Below, piece after piece: positions 8,001 to 17,856 of a stretch of 43,509 nt of DNA. Below the pieces are notes generated by a model, which was not told where the DNA came from, searched no databases, and saw nothing but the letters and a program-made list of their open reading frames with translations. The stretch covers positions 1 through 43,509 of the forward strand of contig JABZFO010000141.1 of assembly GCA_014237405.1 (NCBI GenBank), given 5' to 3'. The position numbers and the translations under genes are program-made. This stretch comes from Desulfosarcina sp. Its GTDB lineage: Bacteria > Desulfobacterota > Desulfobacteria > Desulfobacterales > Desulfosarcinaceae. Position 1 is the first letter of the stretch; every line of letters begins with the position of its first letter.

Positions 8001-9128
8001 TCAAGGGGTCGCTTCATCTTTTTTCTGCCGAAGGGGCTGACCGGCGTGGCGGTCTATAATGGTGATGTCCCGCCTGGGAAAGGGGATTTCGATGCCGTTT
8101 TCGTCGAACAGGGTTTTTACCGTATCGGTAATGTAAGAGATCGTGTCCATGCGCCTGCGGGCATCCTTGATCCACACCCTGAGCTGAAGATCCACCGATG
8201 ATTCGCCGAAATCCCGCACCACCACCTTGGGTGCCGGTTCGGTTAAAATCCAGTCGGCCGACTGCGCCGCCTGAATGATCAGTGCCTTGGCTTTGACGAT
8301 GTCTGCATCATAGGCGACGCCGATATTGACGCGCACCCGGATGGATGAAGAGATGATCGTGTAATTGACGATGTCACGGGTCATGATTTCGTTGTTGGGG
8401 ATGATCACCACGATATTGTCCGTGGTTTTGATGCGGGTGGCGCGCAGCCCGATATCGATGACATCTCCCCACGAGGCGCTGCCGGCCGGCGCGCTCCACA
8501 CCTCGATGCGATCCCCGATCTCGAAGGGCCGGTCGATGATCAGCAGAATGCCGGCGATGAGGTTGGACAGGGTGTCTTTGGCGGCAAAACCCACGGCAAT
8601 CCCCATGACACCGGCACCGGCGATAAAGGGCATCACGTTGACGCCCAGCACGTCCAGGGCGATAACCGCTGCCGTGGCATAGACAATGGCGCCGGAAAAC
8701 TTGTTGAGCAGATCGATAACGATATTGTCCAGAGCGGTTTCCGTGCGTTCGACCAGATTACGTTCCAGGTATTCCAGGACAATGAGAAGAAAAGATTTGA
8801 CCGGTGTGGCCGCAACGACGATGAAGACGGCGTGGAATATTTTCTCGATCGCCGTCAATTGAAAAAGCCGTATCCATAATACGCCCACAAGCCATATGAG
8901 CAGAAGACCGGCCATTTTCCGCAGGATGGCGAACAACTCCTTGCGCACTTGAATGAACTTGAAATGGACGGCTTTATTTTCAAGGGTGGTCAGGATCCGT
9001 TTGACGATCAGCCACAGGAGAAAGGCGGCAAGCAGGGCCACCAAGGCTTTTGCCAGGCTGTTCGATAGGGACGCCTCGGCGCCTATAAGTGAGATGAACC
9101 GGTCGATATAGTGGGTGATGGTGTCCAT
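8001..9128 (-). CDS. MscS-family mechanosensitive ion channel
   Basis: A 375-aa inner-membrane channel that should open on membrane tension and release solutes after hypo-osmotic shock. The hydrophobic N-terminal half has about four to five membrane segments. The pore helix and following region read GAGVMGIAVGFAAKDTLSNLIAGILL (about 173-198), the MscS signature, followed by the beta domain (RPFEIGDRIEVW, GLRATRIKT, IIPNNEI) and a cytoplasmic C-terminal cage. The length is typical for medium-sized MscS homologues. It shares the strand of the HTH-IIA/CLC/Usp group, 70 bp upstream of the HTH-IIA start, and may be transcribed with it. Confidence 0.94.
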   Translation of the reverse strand: MDTITHYIDRFISLIGAEASLSNSLAKALVALLAAFLLWLIVKRILTTLENKAVHFKFIQVRKELFAILRKMAGLLLIWLVGVLWIRLFQLTAIEKIFHAVFIVVAATPVKSFLLIVLEYLERNLVERTETALDNIVIDLLNKFSGAIVYATAAVIALDVLGVNVMPFIAGAGVMGIAVGFAAKDTLSNLIAGILLIIDRPFEIGDRIEVWSAPAGSASWGDVIDIGLRATRIKTTDNIVVIIPNNEIMTRDIVNYTIISSSIRVRVNIGVAYDADIVKAKALIIQAAQSADWILTEPAPKVVVRDFGESSVDLQLRVWIKDARRRMDTISYITDTVKTLFDENGIEIPFPRRDITIIDRHAGQPLRQKKDEATP

Positions 9129-9266
9129 GGGTAACCTTTTGAAGATGGGGGCCCGTCAGTTGGTTGATGGGGTGTCCCTACCATTTTTTACGCCGGTTGT
9201 TAATGGATCGATCTTCTGCTGGTTTTCCGCCATGGTGCCAGACTGGGGTCTGGGGATGAAGTCGAA

Positions 9267-9316
9267 GGCGCCTGTCGGGAACGGCGGCAATAGGGGCCGG
9301 CTTTTCCGACAGGCGC
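9267..9316. other. Inverted repeat 3' of sdhB
   Basis: GCGCCTGTCGG (9268-9278) and CCGACAGGCGC (9306-9316) form a perfect 11-bp inverted repeat with a 27-nt loop, 33 bp beyond the sdhB stop on the transcribed minus strand. There is no T run, so it is not a textbook intrinsic terminator; it may stabilise the 3' end or assist termination. The rest of the 220-bp interval shows nothing else I can name. Confidence 0.5.
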
Positions 9317-9348
9317 AAAGACTTGAACAAATCGCTATACGCGCCTTG

Positions 9349-10113
9349 CTATATGGATCTGGAGAAGAACCCGGCGTTGAGATATTCCCGGTTCAGCCGG
9401 GCAATGTTGGTGATGGAGATCTCTTTGGGGCATTCGGCTTCGCATTCCCTTTCATTGGTGCAGTTGCCAAAACCCAGCTCATCCATGGTTCGGACCATGT
9501 TCAGGGCCCGTTTGGCCGCCTCGGGCATACCCTGAGGCAAAAGCGCCAGCTGGGAAACCTTGGCGCTGGTGAAGAGCATGGCAGAGGCGTTGGGGCACGC
9601 TGCCACGCAGGCGCCGCAGCCGATGCACTGGGCCGCATCCATGGCCAGGTCCGCCACTTCCTGGGGCACGAGAATGGCATTGGCATCCTGGGCGCCGCCG
9701 GTGTTTACGGATACGTACCCGCCGGCCTGGATAATTTTGTCCAGAGCGCTGCGGTCCACGGCAAGGTCCTTGATCGCCTTGAAGGCCATGGCCCGAAAGG
9801 GCTCGATGGCAATGGTGTCGCCGTTGTCAAAATGGCGCATGTGCAGCTGGCAGAGTGTGGTCCCCTTTTCGGCACCGTGGGCGCGGCCGTTAACCACGCA
9901 GCCGCACATGCCGCAGATGCCCTCCCGGCAGTCATGATCAAAAGCGATGGGCTCCTTGTCGTCGATCGTAAGCTGGTCGTTCACCACATCCAGCATTTCC
10001 AGAAAAGACATGTCCGTCGATATATTTTTGGCGTGGTAGGTTTCGAACCGGCCCTTATCCTTCGGTCCCTGCTGGCGCCACACTTTCAGTGTCAAATTGA
10101 TCGTCTTTGTCAC
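9349..10113 (-). CDS. sdhB: Succinate dehydrogenase/fumarate reductase iron-sulfur subunit
   Basis: A 254-aa iron-sulfur subunit that passes electrons between the flavoprotein and the membrane heme subunit. All three cluster motifs are present: [2Fe-2S] [15 protein letters not shown] with a later Cys (TLCQLH), [4Fe-4S] [12 protein letters not shown], and the last group [15 protein letters not shown] for the [3Fe-4S] cluster. The GTG start overlaps the sdhA stop codon (GTGA) and sits behind GGAGC, so the two are translationally coupled. The order C-A-B on the minus strand matches type B quinone-linked enzymes of anaerobes; the direction in vivo (succinate oxidation or fumarate reduction) is not shown. 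Confidence 0.95.
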   Translation of the reverse strand: MTKTINLTLKVWRQQGPKDKGRFETYHAKNISTDMSFLEMLDVVNDQLTIDDKEPIAFDHDCREGICGMCGCVVNGRAHGAEKGTTLCQLHMRHFDNGDTIAIEPFRAMAFKAIKDLAVDRSALDKIIQAGGYVSVNTGGAQDANAILVPQEVADLAMDAAQCIGCGACVAACPNASAMLFTSAKVSQLALLPQGMPEAAKRALNMVRTMDELGFGNCTNERECEAECPKEISITNIARLNREYLNAGFFSRSI

Positions 10114-12023
10114 TTGTAGCTCCTTTGCGTAAGTTTGACGTTCTCAAAAACCAGGGGCTCTTTGTGAAATTCAGGTTCCTGGCCGTCCCCCGTATGCTCC
10201 CATGCCGCCACATGACAGAAATTGTCATCATCCCTGAGGGCTTCGTGCTCCTCGGTTTCAAATTTTTCGTTGAAGTGTCCGCCGCACGACTCCTGACGCG
10301 CCAGTGCATCGATTATCATCAGTTCGCCGAATTCAAGGAAGTCGGCCACCCGTCCGGCGCGCTCCAGGCTTTGGTTGAAGTCGGCCGTATTTCCGGGCAC
10401 CCGCACGTTTTCCCAGAATTCGGCCCGCAGTTCCTGGATCATGGTCTGAGCCATGGCCAGGCCTTCGTTGGTTCGAGCCATGCCGCAGTAGTCCCACATG
10501 ATATGCCCCAGGGTCTTGTGAAAATCGTCCACCGTTCGTTTGCCGTCGATGGCCAGCATACGGTTGATGCCGTCGGTGACCTGCTTTTCCGATTCGTCGA
10601 AGGCTTTGTGGCCTGTGGTGACGTCCGCCTTGGGCGTGCCGGTCAGGTAGCCGCCGATGGTGTAGGGAAGTACGAAGTAGCCGTCCGCCAGGCCCTGCAT
10701 GAGCGCGCTGGCCCCCAGCCGGTTGGCGCCGTGGTCGGAAAAGTTGGCTTCGCCGAGAACAAAGAGCCCGGGAACGTTGCTCATCAGGTTGTAGTCCACC
10801 CACAGCCCCCCCATGGTGTAGTGGATGGCCGGGTAGATCATCATGGGGGCCTCATAAGGGTTCTCCGCCATGATCTTTTCATACATCTGGAACAGGTTTC
10901 CGTACTTTTTCTCGATGACGTCCCTACCGTCACGGTTGATGGCATCGGCAAAATCAAGATAGACGGCATGGCCGGTTTCGCCCACGCCCTTGCCTATGTC
11001 GCACTGCTCCTTGGCGTTTCTGGAGGCCACGTCGCGGGGGACCAGGTTGCCGAAGCTGGGGTACTTTCGCTCCAGAAAATAGTCACGCTCCGACTCGGGG
11101 ATCTGGTCCGGCTTGCGGTTGTCGCCCTGATTCTTGGGCACCCAGACCCGGCCGTCGTTTCTCAGGCTTTCGCTCATCAGGGTCAGTTTGCTCTGGTAGG
11201 TGCCGTGCACCGGGATGCAGGTGGGGTGAATCTGGGTAAAACAGGGATTGGCGAAAAATGCACCTTTTTTATAGGCACGATACGCCGCGGTCACGTTGGA
11301 GGCCATAGCGTTGGTGGAGAGGAAAAAGACGTTGCCGTAGCCGCCGGTGCACAGGACCACTGCATCGGCGGCATGGCGCTCGATCTCTCCGGAAATCAGG
11401 TTGCGGGCCACGATGCCCTTGGCGTGGCCGTCCACCACCACCACATCCAGCATCTCGCGGCGGGGGAACATCTGGACCTTGCCGGCGGCCACCTGGCGCA
11501 TCATGGCACTGTAGGCGCCCAGCAGCAGCTGCTGGCCGGTCTGGCCCCTGGCGTAAAAAGTCCGGGAAACCTGGGCGCCGCCGAAGGAGCGGTTGTCCAG
11601 CAGGCCGCCGTAATCGCGGGCAAAGGGGATACCCTGGGCCACGCACTGGTCGATGATGTCGTTGCTGACCTGGGCCAGGCGGTAGACATTGGCCTCTCTG
11701 GCCCTGAAATCGCCGCCTTTGACCGTATCGTAGAACAGCCGCCAGATGCTGTCGCCGTCGTTGGGATAATTCTTGGCGGCGTTGATGCCGCCCTGAGCCG
11801 AGATGCTGTGAGCCCGACGGGGGCTGTCCTGGATACAGAAGGTCTTCACGTTGTAGCCCAGTTCTGCTAGGGAGGCTGAGGCCGAACCTCCGGCCAGGCC
11901 GGTGCCGACGACGATAACGTCAAATTTCCGTTTATTGGCCGGATTCACCAGCTTCAATTCGAAACGGTGCCGATCCCATTTTTCTGAAATCGGTCCTCCG
12001 GGTATCTTCGCATCAAGTGCCAT
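10110..12023 (-). CDS. sdhA: Succinate dehydrogenase/fumarate reductase flavoprotein
   Basis: A 637-aa catalytic flavoprotein interconverting succinate and fumarate. The Rossmann motif [17 protein letters not shown] lies at about 38-54, and H72 in [11 protein letters not shown] is the usual site of covalent FAD attachment. Later motifs include [11 protein letters not shown] and the Ala/Gly-rich [25 protein letters not shown] (about 418-442). The length matches the non-E. coli, Bacillus/Wolinella-like group. It is flanked by sdhC (91 bp upstream) and sdhB (overlapping). Together they form Complex II, on the cytoplasmic face of the membrane. Confidence 0.96.
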   Translation of the reverse strand: MALDAKIPGGPISEKWDRHRFELKLVNPANKRKFDVIVVGTGLAGGSASASLAELGYNVKTFCIQDSPRRAHSISAQGGINAAKNYPNDGDSIWRLFYDTVKGGDFRAREANVYRLAQVSNDIIDQCVAQGIPFARDYGGLLDNRSFGGAQVSRTFYARGQTGQQLLLGAYSAMMRQVAAGKVQMFPRREMLDVVVVDGHAKGIVARNLISGEIERHAADAVVLCTGGYGNVFFLSTNAMASNVTAAYRAYKKGAFFANPCFTQIHPTCIPVHGTYQSKLTLMSESLRNDGRVWVPKNQGDNRKPDQIPESERDYFLERKYPSFGNLVPRDVASRNAKEQCDIGKGVGETGHAVYLDFADAINRDGRDVIEKKYGNLFQMYEKIMAENPYEAPMMIYPAIHYTMGGLWVDYNLMSNVPGLFVLGEANFSDHGANRLGASALMQGLADGYFVLPYTIGGYLTGTPKADVTTGHKAFDESEKQVTDGINRMLAIDGKRTVDDFHKTLGHIMWDYCGMARTNEGLAMAQTMIQELRAEFWENVRVPGNTADFNQSLERAGRVADFLEFGELMIIDALARQESCGGHFNEKFETEEHEALRDDDNFCHVAAWEHTGDGQEPEFHKEPLVFENVKLTQRSYK

Positions 12024-12113
12024 GGTATTTCCTTTCTGGACAGGTTCGGGGCGAGCAACCCCGTTGTGTGGTTAAAGTTCGGCCGAGGCCTGGGCGTCAT
12101 GCCGGTCGGCCCA

Positions 12114-12758
12114 TCAGGCCAGCAGGAAAATGTAAATAGGCAGAAAACCGAATCCGATGCCTACCACCACGGCAAAGGCGATACTCACCGTCCGAATCAA
12201 CGGCATGTACTTGGGATGGTTGGCACCTATCGTCTGAAAGGCGCTCCAGAATCCGTGGCTCACATGGATGGCGGCGGCCACCATGGCCACAATGTATATG
12301 GCCACATAGCCGGTATTGGAAAAGGCGTTGGAAACGATGTTGAATATCGTGGTGTCCGTCTTGTCTACGAAGTGGAAGTTCATCAGGTGAAAAATGATGA
12401 AGGCCAACAAAATAGCACCGGTGTAGGGCATGGTGGCGGATCCCAGTGTTCGGCCGCCGGCGGATTTGTTTACCGCATAGCGCACCGGGCGGGCCTTCAG
12501 ATTGCTCAGAAAAAGGATCAGGCCGATGATCACGTGAACCAGAAAGAAGGTCAGCAAACCCAGTTCGGCCACTGTAACCAGCGGTCCCAGGGCGTGGAGA
12601 TGCGCGGCATAGCCGTTGAAGGCATCTTTTCCTCCATAGATGGTCAGGTTTCCTGCCAGGTGGGCTGCCAGGAAACCGCAGAAACTAAACCCCGTGATGG
12701 CCATCAACAGCTTTTTCCCGATGGATGACCCCAGTGTGCCGGTAATCCAGTTCATCAT
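12114..12758 (-). CDS. sdhC: Succinate dehydrogenase cytochrome b subunit (type B)
   Basis: A 214-aa membrane anchor with five predicted hydrophobic segments. Histidines in membrane segments that could ligate two hemes b are visible: FLAAHLAGN, FFLVHVIIG, FHLMNFH and AIHVSHGF, as in the single-subunit di-heme anchors of Wolinella and Bacillus. I start at the ATG at 12758, immediately after AAGGGGAGG; the longer frame runs back into the HD-domain gene and has no support. It is the first gene of the sdhCAB group and exchanges electrons with menaquinone. Confidence 0.92.
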   Translation of the reverse strand: MMNWITGTLGSSIGKKLLMAITGFSFCGFLAAHLAGNLTIYGGKDAFNGYAAHLHALGPLVTVAELGLLTFFLVHVIIGLILFLSNLKARPVRYAVNKSAGGRTLGSATMPYTGAILLAFIIFHLMNFHFVDKTDTTIFNIVSNAFSNTGYVAIYIVAMVAAAIHVSHGFWSAFQTIGANHPKYMPLIRTVSIAFAVVVGIGFGFLPIYIFLLA

Positions 12759-12807
12759 CGCCTCCCCTTTGAAGTGAATGCCAGAATTTTTTAATAAGTG
12801 CCAGAAC

Positions 12808-13377
12808 TTATTGTGATTTCTTGTTTTTGTCAATAAAAATCTTGAGCCACCATGAATCCCATTCAGTTTTCGCAATGTTGTCCGAAAGTTCCACGCCGGC
12901 AGGGGTTTGCAGCCGCGCCTGGACGTATCCAGCCCATTTTTCCGGTGCGGCATAGCCCATATCCGACAGTGATTTGAGATCCAGCAGAAAGGCCAGCTGG
13001 TCGGCGTCATGGGCCAGTTTGGCTTCCAGGGTCTGGCCGACGTTGAATTCGTCGAGCAGGGCGTGAATTTCCTGTCCGAATGCCAGGCCGTCGGTCATGT
13101 CGGCCACGGCCCGGTCTTCATCGGCCCGGACATACTGTTTTTGAACGGAGTTCAAGTCGCCGATCCGGGCCTCGGGCAGATCGTGTACCAGGCACATGGC
13201 CAGCAGGCGCCCCTCGTCCGCTTCCCGAACCATACGGGCCAGAGTCCAGGCGACGCACAGGACCGCAAAGGTGTGCTCGGCAACGGACTCCTTGCCCGGT
13301 CCCAGAAACTGATAGCCGGTACGGGTGACCCGCTTCAACAGCATGGCCTCGAATAAGAACTCTGCAATACGATCCAT
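12808..13377 (-). CDS. HD-domain hydrolase (YfbR/HDDC2-like 5'-nucleotidase)
   Basis: A 189-aa soluble protein with the complete HD metal site: H35 (SVAEHTF), H65-D66 with E69 and D74 (LVHDLPEARIGD), and D124 (HDADQLAF). The PEARIGD segment is characteristic of the YfbR/HDDC2 group, which removes phosphate from deoxynucleoside monophosphates. The exact substrate is inferred from family. It ends 50 bp before sdhC on the same strand. A 7-bp inverted repeat (12793-12799 with 12806-12812) overlaps its 3' end, without a terminator-like T run. Confidence 0.85.
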   Translation of the reverse strand: MDRIAEFLFEAMLLKRVTRTGYQFLGPGKESVAEHTFAVLCVAWTLARMVREADEGRLLAMCLVHDLPEARIGDLNSVQKQYVRADEDRAVADMTDGLAFGQEIHALLDEFNVGQTLEAKLAHDADQLAFLLDLKSLSDMGYAAPEKWAGYVQARLQTPAGVELSDNIAKTEWDSWWLKIFIDKNKKSQ

Positions 13378-13509
13378 AATATCTCCATTTCTGAGATGAA
13401 GCTATTTTATCCCAAGGTCACTTTGCAACTCAAATGCACACCTGTCGTTTCAACGGATCGGACGTTGTCCGCGAAGCCTTGACCGGCGGCTCTTCGAACC
13501 TCAAACTTC

Positions 13510-13536
13510 TTGACACCATCTGGTGGCTTGTATAGG
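13510..13536 (+). promoter_or_regulatory. Possible sigma70-type promoter for the tol-pal group
   Basis: TTGACA at 13510-13515 and TATAGG at 13531-13536, with a short 15-bp spacer, lie about 115 bp upstream of tolQ in the only sizable gap before that gene. The -35 is perfect; the spacer is suboptimal, so this is tentative. The rest of the 275-bp gap between the divergent HD-hydrolase gene and tolQ shows nothing else certain. Confidence 0.35.
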
Positions 13537-13652
13537 TATACGAAGTTTTTTCAGGGGTTGCGACACGTTTATATCTGCTGAGTGTACGAATGTCGATCCC
13601 CCGGCAGTGGAAGCCCCACAGAACGGTTTCATCGAATAAGGGAGAGAGTCTC

Positions 13653-14366
13653 ATGGTGCCTATCCAGATGGATTACATTCACATCATCAGTAACGCCAGC
13701 CTGATGGTGCAGTTCGTCCTGCTGCTGCTGCTTTTTTTCTCCGTGATGTCCTGGTCGATCATTATCATCAAGATCCGGTACATCCGCAAGGCCTTTAAGG
13801 AGTCGGATATCTTTATCGACTATTTCTGGAAAAGCCGGGATCTGGCCGGTGCCTTCACCAAGGCCAAACAGCTTAGCGGAAGCCCGGTTGCCCGCATCTT
13901 CAGAATCGGCTACGCCGAACTGCGCAAGCTCAACCCCAGCGGCAAACCCGGCGACGAGCTGGTTTCCGATGACAGCAGCCCCTCCCTGCGTCAGGGGTTT
14001 TCCGGCACCGATAACGTCAAGCGGGCTCTTCGACGGGCCATCAACACGGAGATGACCCGCATCACCCAGATGGTTCCGTTTCTAGCCACCACCGGCAACA
14101 CTACACCGTTCATCGGATTGTTCGGAACCGTATGGGGGATCATGAACTCTTTTCACGGTATCGGTCAGCGCGGTTCGGCCAGCCTTGCCGTTGTTGCGCC
14201 GGGTATCTCGGAAGCCCTGGTGGCCACGGCTGCCGGTCTGGCGGTGGCCATCCCCGCCGTGATCGCCTTTAACCATTTCATGCAGAAAATTCGGGTGATC
14301 GAGACGGAACTGCACAGTTTCTCCGCCGACTTTCTAAATATCCTCGACCGGGACATCCTGAGATAA
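13653..14366 (+). CDS. tolQ: Tol-Pal system proton channel subunit TolQ
   Basis: A 237-aa inner-membrane protein of the TolQ/ExbB/MotA family that, with TolR, uses the proton gradient to energise TolA. It has three membrane segments (about 15-40, 140-165 and 183-207); the last two include TGNTTPFIGLFGTVWGIMNSF and AGLAVAIPAVIAFNHF, typical of TolQ. The ATG at 13653 follows GGGAGAGAG with 7-bp spacing; the longer frame upstream has no ribosome site. First gene of tolQ-R-A-B-pal-cpoB. Confidence 0.95.
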   Translation: MVPIQMDYIHIISNASLMVQFVLLLLLFFSVMSWSIIIIKIRYIRKAFKESDIFIDYFWKSRDLAGAFTKAKQLSGSPVARIFRIGYAELRKLNPSGKPGDELVSDDSSPSLRQGFSGTDNVKRALRRAINTEMTRITQMVPFLATTGNTTPFIGLFGTVWGIMNSFHGIGQRGSASLAVVAPGISEALVATAAGLAVAIPAVIAFNHFMQKIRVIETELHSFSADFLNILDRDILR

Positions 14367-14378
14367 AAAGGAGGCAAC

Positions 14379-14819
14379 ATGGCAATCGGCAGCGGCAGTG
14401 ACCGGCTCATGTCGGATATCAATGTGACCCCTTTTGTGGACGTGATGCTGGTGCTGCTGATCATTTTCATGGTGACGGCACCCATGATGGTTCAGGGGGT
14501 CGATGTGGCTCTGCCAGAGGTGAGCGGCAAACCCATGGTGACCGAAAAGGAAAACCTCACGGTGACTATCGATCGGGAGTCCAATGTTTATATCAACGAT
14601 TTTCAGGTCCGGATGGATTTTCTCAAGGATAAGCTGAAAAAGATCCTTCAGGGAGAAACCGATCGGGAGGTCTTTTTCCGGGCGGACAAAGATGTCCCCT
14701 ACGGTGTGGTCGTTTCCGTGATGGCGGAAATCAAGGCCGCCGGTGTCGAAAAGCTGGGCATGGTCACCGATCCCTTCGACGATACAACTATCGGGAAATC
14801 ATCCGGTAAAAAGGGCTGA
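14379..14819 (+). CDS. tolR: Tol-Pal system protein TolR (ExbD family)
   Basis: A 146-aa single-span inner-membrane protein. SDINVTPFVDVMLVLLIIFMV (about 12-32) is the hallmark TolR/ExbD membrane segment with its proton-relay aspartate (FVDV). The periplasmic part has the expected VNVTIDRESNVYINDFQV-like strand pattern and a final DKDVPYGVVVSVMAEIKAAGVEKLGMVT. Preceded by AAAGGAGG. Its TGA overlaps the tolA ATG. Confidence 0.95.
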   Translation: MAIGSGSDRLMSDINVTPFVDVMLVLLIIFMVTAPMMVQGVDVALPEVSGKPMVTEKENLTVTIDRESNVYINDFQVRMDFLKDKLKKILQGETDREVFFRADKDVPYGVVVSVMAEIKAAGVEKLGMVTDPFDDTTIGKSSGKKG

Positions 14820-15700
14820 TGAAGAAAAACATCCGCGTTCCGGTTTCATTTTCCCATGATCTGCGTGATAATGGACAGACGCCGCTGTTTTACCCCGTCG
14901 TCATCTCCCTCGTCTGCCACCTGGTCTTTCTGGTGTTTTTCGTGGTTACGCCCAGTCTGCGATCTGAAAAGCCCCAGGCCCAGTCGGTGATCAACGTCAG
15001 CATGGTGACCCTCAAAAAAACGGTCACGGAAAAAGCCAAGAATTCCGCCGTTGAAAAGAAGGCCCCCAGGCTTGAAAAGCCTGAGGTGGTCAAGAAGCCG
15101 ACGGTAAAAAAACCGGCTACGGTGGTGAAAAAGGCGCCCCCGAAACCCAAAACATCCCTGAAAAAAAAGACGTTCAAGTCCACCCAGGTGGTGAAAAGCG
15201 CCATTAAACAACTGGAGGAGAAGGTGGCAGAAACGCCCGAGCCGGCCAGACCTGAACCGCTCCAGTCCGCCCTGGACCGGCTACGCAAAGAGGTGGGCAA
15301 GGTCGAGGCTGCGAAATCGGCGACATCTGACAAAAACGCCAGTGCAGAATCGGGAAAGACGGGGGCGAAGATCGGGAAATTCAATGAAGATGGAAAGAAG
15401 ACCGCCGAGTTGATAGATCTCTATCGTATTGAAATTGCATATCAAATACAGAAAAAATGGGCGTTTAACGAACAATTGGCCGGCGGCGACCACTCCCTGG
15501 TGGCGGCCATCGTTTTCAAGGTGATGCCCGACGGTGAAATCCGGGATATCTTCTTTACCGACCGGTCCGGCAATGCCTATCTGGACGAGTCGGCCTACAA
15601 GGCCATCGTGAAATCCAACCCGGTGGACAGCCACCCCAGTGGACTGGTTCAACCCTATGTGGTCATGGCCATCCGGTTCACGCCCCAGGGAATTCGGTAA
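14819..15700 (+). CDS. tolA: TolA/TonB-like energy transducer
   Basis: A 293-aa protein bridging the inner membrane and the outer-membrane Pal complex. One membrane span is near residues 22-44 (FYPVVISLVCHLVFLVFFVV). A Lys/Pro/Ala-rich stalk follows (about 60-180), then a TonB-type C-terminal domain (about 205-293: IAYQIQKKWAFNEQ, MPDGEIRDIFF, YKAIVKSNPV). Position between tolR and tolB makes TolA the natural name, although the C-terminal domain is closer to the TonB fold. The start overlaps the tolR stop (TGATG), implying coupling. Confidence 0.88.
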   Translation: MKKNIRVPVSFSHDLRDNGQTPLFYPVVISLVCHLVFLVFFVVTPSLRSEKPQAQSVINVSMVTLKKTVTEKAKNSAVEKKAPRLEKPEVVKKPTVKKPATVVKKAPPKPKTSLKKKTFKSTQVVKSAIKQLEEKVAETPEPARPEPLQSALDRLRKEVGKVEAAKSATSDKNASAESGKTGAKIGKFNEDGKKTAELIDLYRIEIAYQIQKKWAFNEQLAGGDHSLVAAIVFKVMPDGEIRDIFFTDRSGNAYLDESAYKAIVKSNPVDSHPSGLVQPYVVMAIRFTPQGIR

Positions 15701-15773
15701 CGACATCAAGGGCGCTGTGCTTGTTGGCCGGGAAAAAGACACCCGAACTCAAATCCGAGGACACCGATATATT

Positions 15774-17099
15774 ATGATTCGACACCGATTGTTGTTCGTG
15801 TTGACCCTGTTGCTCCTGCTGATACCGCTGCCATGGCCGGTGGCGGCCGAACAGTATAACTATATTGATATTTCCAATCCATTTCTTCGAAAAACCCCCA
15901 TGGCCGTGCCGATGTTTAAAGCCGCCGCCCATGACCCGACGGCCATGGCGGCGGCCAAGGCCGCATCGGAACTTCTGGTATATTATCTGGACTTTACCGG
16001 CTACTTTACCTTCAGCGACCCGGCCGCCTTCCTTGAAGACCCGCAGAAAATGGATATTACCGGATCCGGCATTCGTTACCGGAACTGGACGGCCATCGGT
16101 GCCGAGCTGCTGGTGACCGGCGGTGTGGTAATCCGGGATGGTGATGCTGAATTCGAGCTTCGACTGTTCGACACGGTCAAGGAAAAGATGATGGTGGGAA
16201 AACGGTATCGGGGAAGCTCTGATGACCTCCGTCAGGTGGCCCGGCGATTTTGCAGCGAGGTGGTGTTCGCCATCACCGGCAGCCGCGGTTTTTTCGATTC
16301 GAAAATTGCCTTTATTTCCAACGGGTCCGGTCACAAGGAAATCTATCTGTGTGAATTTGACGGCAGCAACATCAGTCGGTTCACCCGCCATAACAGCATT
16401 TCCCTGTTCCCCGACTGGTCGTCTGACGGCCGGTGGATCGCCTACACCACTTATGCAGATAAGGGGCCGAAGATTCGCATTCAACACGTGAGGGAAAAAC
16501 GGGCTTCCTGGATAAACAAGCCGGGCCTGCAGGCAGCACCGTCATGGGTTCCTGGCAGATTCGAACTGGCAGCCAGCCTCTCTTTTTCCGGCGATCAGGA
16601 AATTTATCTGTTGACCGGAAATGGGAAAATTATTAAAAGGTTGACAAGTAGTGTCGGGATCGACGTGGAACCAACGTGGTCTCCGGACGGCAAACGCATG
16701 GCGTTTGTGTCCAAACGGTCCGGTAACCCGCAGATCTATATTTACGATACCTTTACTGGCCGGGTTCAGCGCCTTACATTCGAAGGCCGATATAACACCC
16801 AGCCCAACTGGTCTCCCAAAGGAGACAGAATCGCTTATTCCGCCCTGAGAAACGGCGTCATCGATATCTTTACCATTAACCCCGACGGCGGCGAACCGAT
16901 TCAGCTCACAGAGAATCAGGGAAGTAATGAGGCACCGGCATGGTCCCCCGACGGCAGTCTTATCGCTTTTAGTTCTACGCGGGGGGGTAAAAGCAGGATC
17001 TACGTGATGACCGCTTACGGAACCGACCAGAGACGTTTGCTCACACTGCCCGGTGAGCAGACCAACCCAAAGTGGTCTCCAAATATTCTAAACCCATGA
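15774..17099 (+). CDS. tolB: Tol-Pal system periplasmic beta-propeller TolB
   Basis: A 441-aa periplasmic protein that interacts with Pal and helps keep the outer membrane attached during division. The start at 15774 gives a clean signal peptide (MIRHRLLFVLTLLLLLIPLP, with AAE as the cleavage region). An N-terminal alpha/beta domain (about 35-170) is followed by WD40-like/TolB repeats, with recurrent W-S-P-D-G motifs (for example PTWSPDGKRMAFVS, PNWSPKGDRIAYS and PAWSPDGSLIAFSS). The 74-bp tolA-tolB gap contains GAGG near 15757. Confidence 0.93.
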   Translation: MIRHRLLFVLTLLLLLIPLPWPVAAEQYNYIDISNPFLRKTPMAVPMFKAAAHDPTAMAAAKAASELLVYYLDFTGYFTFSDPAAFLEDPQKMDITGSGIRYRNWTAIGAELLVTGGVVIRDGDAEFELRLFDTVKEKMMVGKRYRGSSDDLRQVARRFCSEVVFAITGSRGFFDSKIAFISNGSGHKEIYLCEFDGSNISRFTRHNSISLFPDWSSDGRWIAYTTYADKGPKIRIQHVREKRASWINKPGLQAAPSWVPGRFELAASLSFSGDQEIYLLTGNGKIIKRLTSSVGIDVEPTWSPDGKRMAFVSKRSGNPQIYIYDTFTGRVQRLTFEGRYNTQPNWSPKGDRIAYSALRNGVIDIFTINPDGGEPIQLTENQGSNEAPAWSPDGSLIAFSSTRGGKSRIYVMTAYGTDQRRLLTLPGEQTNPKWSPNILNP

Positions 17100-17130
17100 A
17101 TCGTATCGATAACAGAAAAAGGAGGAGAAA

Positions 17131-17730
17131 ATGATGAAAAGAAAGTGGATAATTCTAGCCATGCTACTTGTTATTCCCGCCATGCTGTTTACGGTTTCCT
17201 GTGCCAAAAAGGCCGTTGTCTCAGAGCCGGCAACGACGGATACGACGGCTGCTGATGAAGCTGCAAGGCAGGCGGAACTGGAAAAGCAGAAAGAGATTGA
17301 GCGCCAGAAACAGCTGGAAGAGGAGCGCCTGGCTGCCGAACGTGCAGAGCAACTCAAAGCTGAAGCCATTGAGCGGGACCTGATGATGGCCGAGAACCGT
17401 TTCCTCAGCGAGAATGTCTATTTCGACTTCGACACCGCCACCTTGGACTACCAGGCCCAGGAACTGCTGAAACAAAAGGCCATGTGGCTGCAAAGCAATC
17501 CCGATGCCAACACTGTCATCGAAGGACATTGCGACGAGCGTGGAACCAACGCCTACAACCTGGCGTTGGGTGAACGCCGTGCCGAGAGTGCCAAAGCGTT
17601 TCTCGTGAACCTGGGAATTGACGGTTCGCGGTTGACCACCATTAGTTACGGTGAGGAGAAACCTGTTGACATGGGCCAAAATGAAGAGGCCTGGGCAAAA
17701 AACCGGCGTGCCGGTTTTGTTAAGGAGTAA
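17131..17730 (+). CDS. pal: Peptidoglycan-associated lipoprotein Pal
   Basis: A 199-aa outer-membrane lipoprotein that binds peptidoglycan. The N-terminal signal ends in the lipobox TVSC near residue 24. A charged Lys/Glu-rich coiled-coil segment (about 45-85) precedes the OmpA-like domain with [30 protein letters not shown] and YGEEKP; the Asp and Arg in these motifs bind diaminopimelate. The coiled-coil insert makes it longer than E. coli Pal. An AGGAGG site is seen just upstream. The next gene, cpoB, is 414 bp away because a repeat element lies in between. Confidence 0.95.
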   Translation: MMKRKWIILAMLLVIPAMLFTVSCAKKAVVSEPATTDTTAADEAARQAELEKQKEIERQKQLEEERLAAERAEQLKAEAIERDLMMAENRFLSENVYFDFDTATLDYQAQELLKQKAMWLQSNPDANTVIEGHCDERGTNAYNLALGERRAESAKAFLVNLGIDGSRLTTISYGEEKPVDMGQNEEAWAKNRRAGFVKE

Positions 17731-17856
17731 GCTTCTTCTAATTTTCGTAGACAACCTGTGTCATCCGAACGACCAACCGGCGAATGAGTGTTTCGGTTCC
17801 GTGCAGGCTTGCTGAACCGGACATCGGGGGGTCGGCAACGCATACAACCCATATTG

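Noticed and set aside
9115-10119. Plus-strand frame of 334 codons
   Set aside because: Antisense to sdhB and the MscS/sdhB gap; no family features.
10107-11870. Long plus-strand frame of 587 codons
   Set aside because: It is antisense to sdhA, which has clear motifs and full family length; the plus-strand frame reads as a His/Val/Gly-rich shadow with no recognisable domain.
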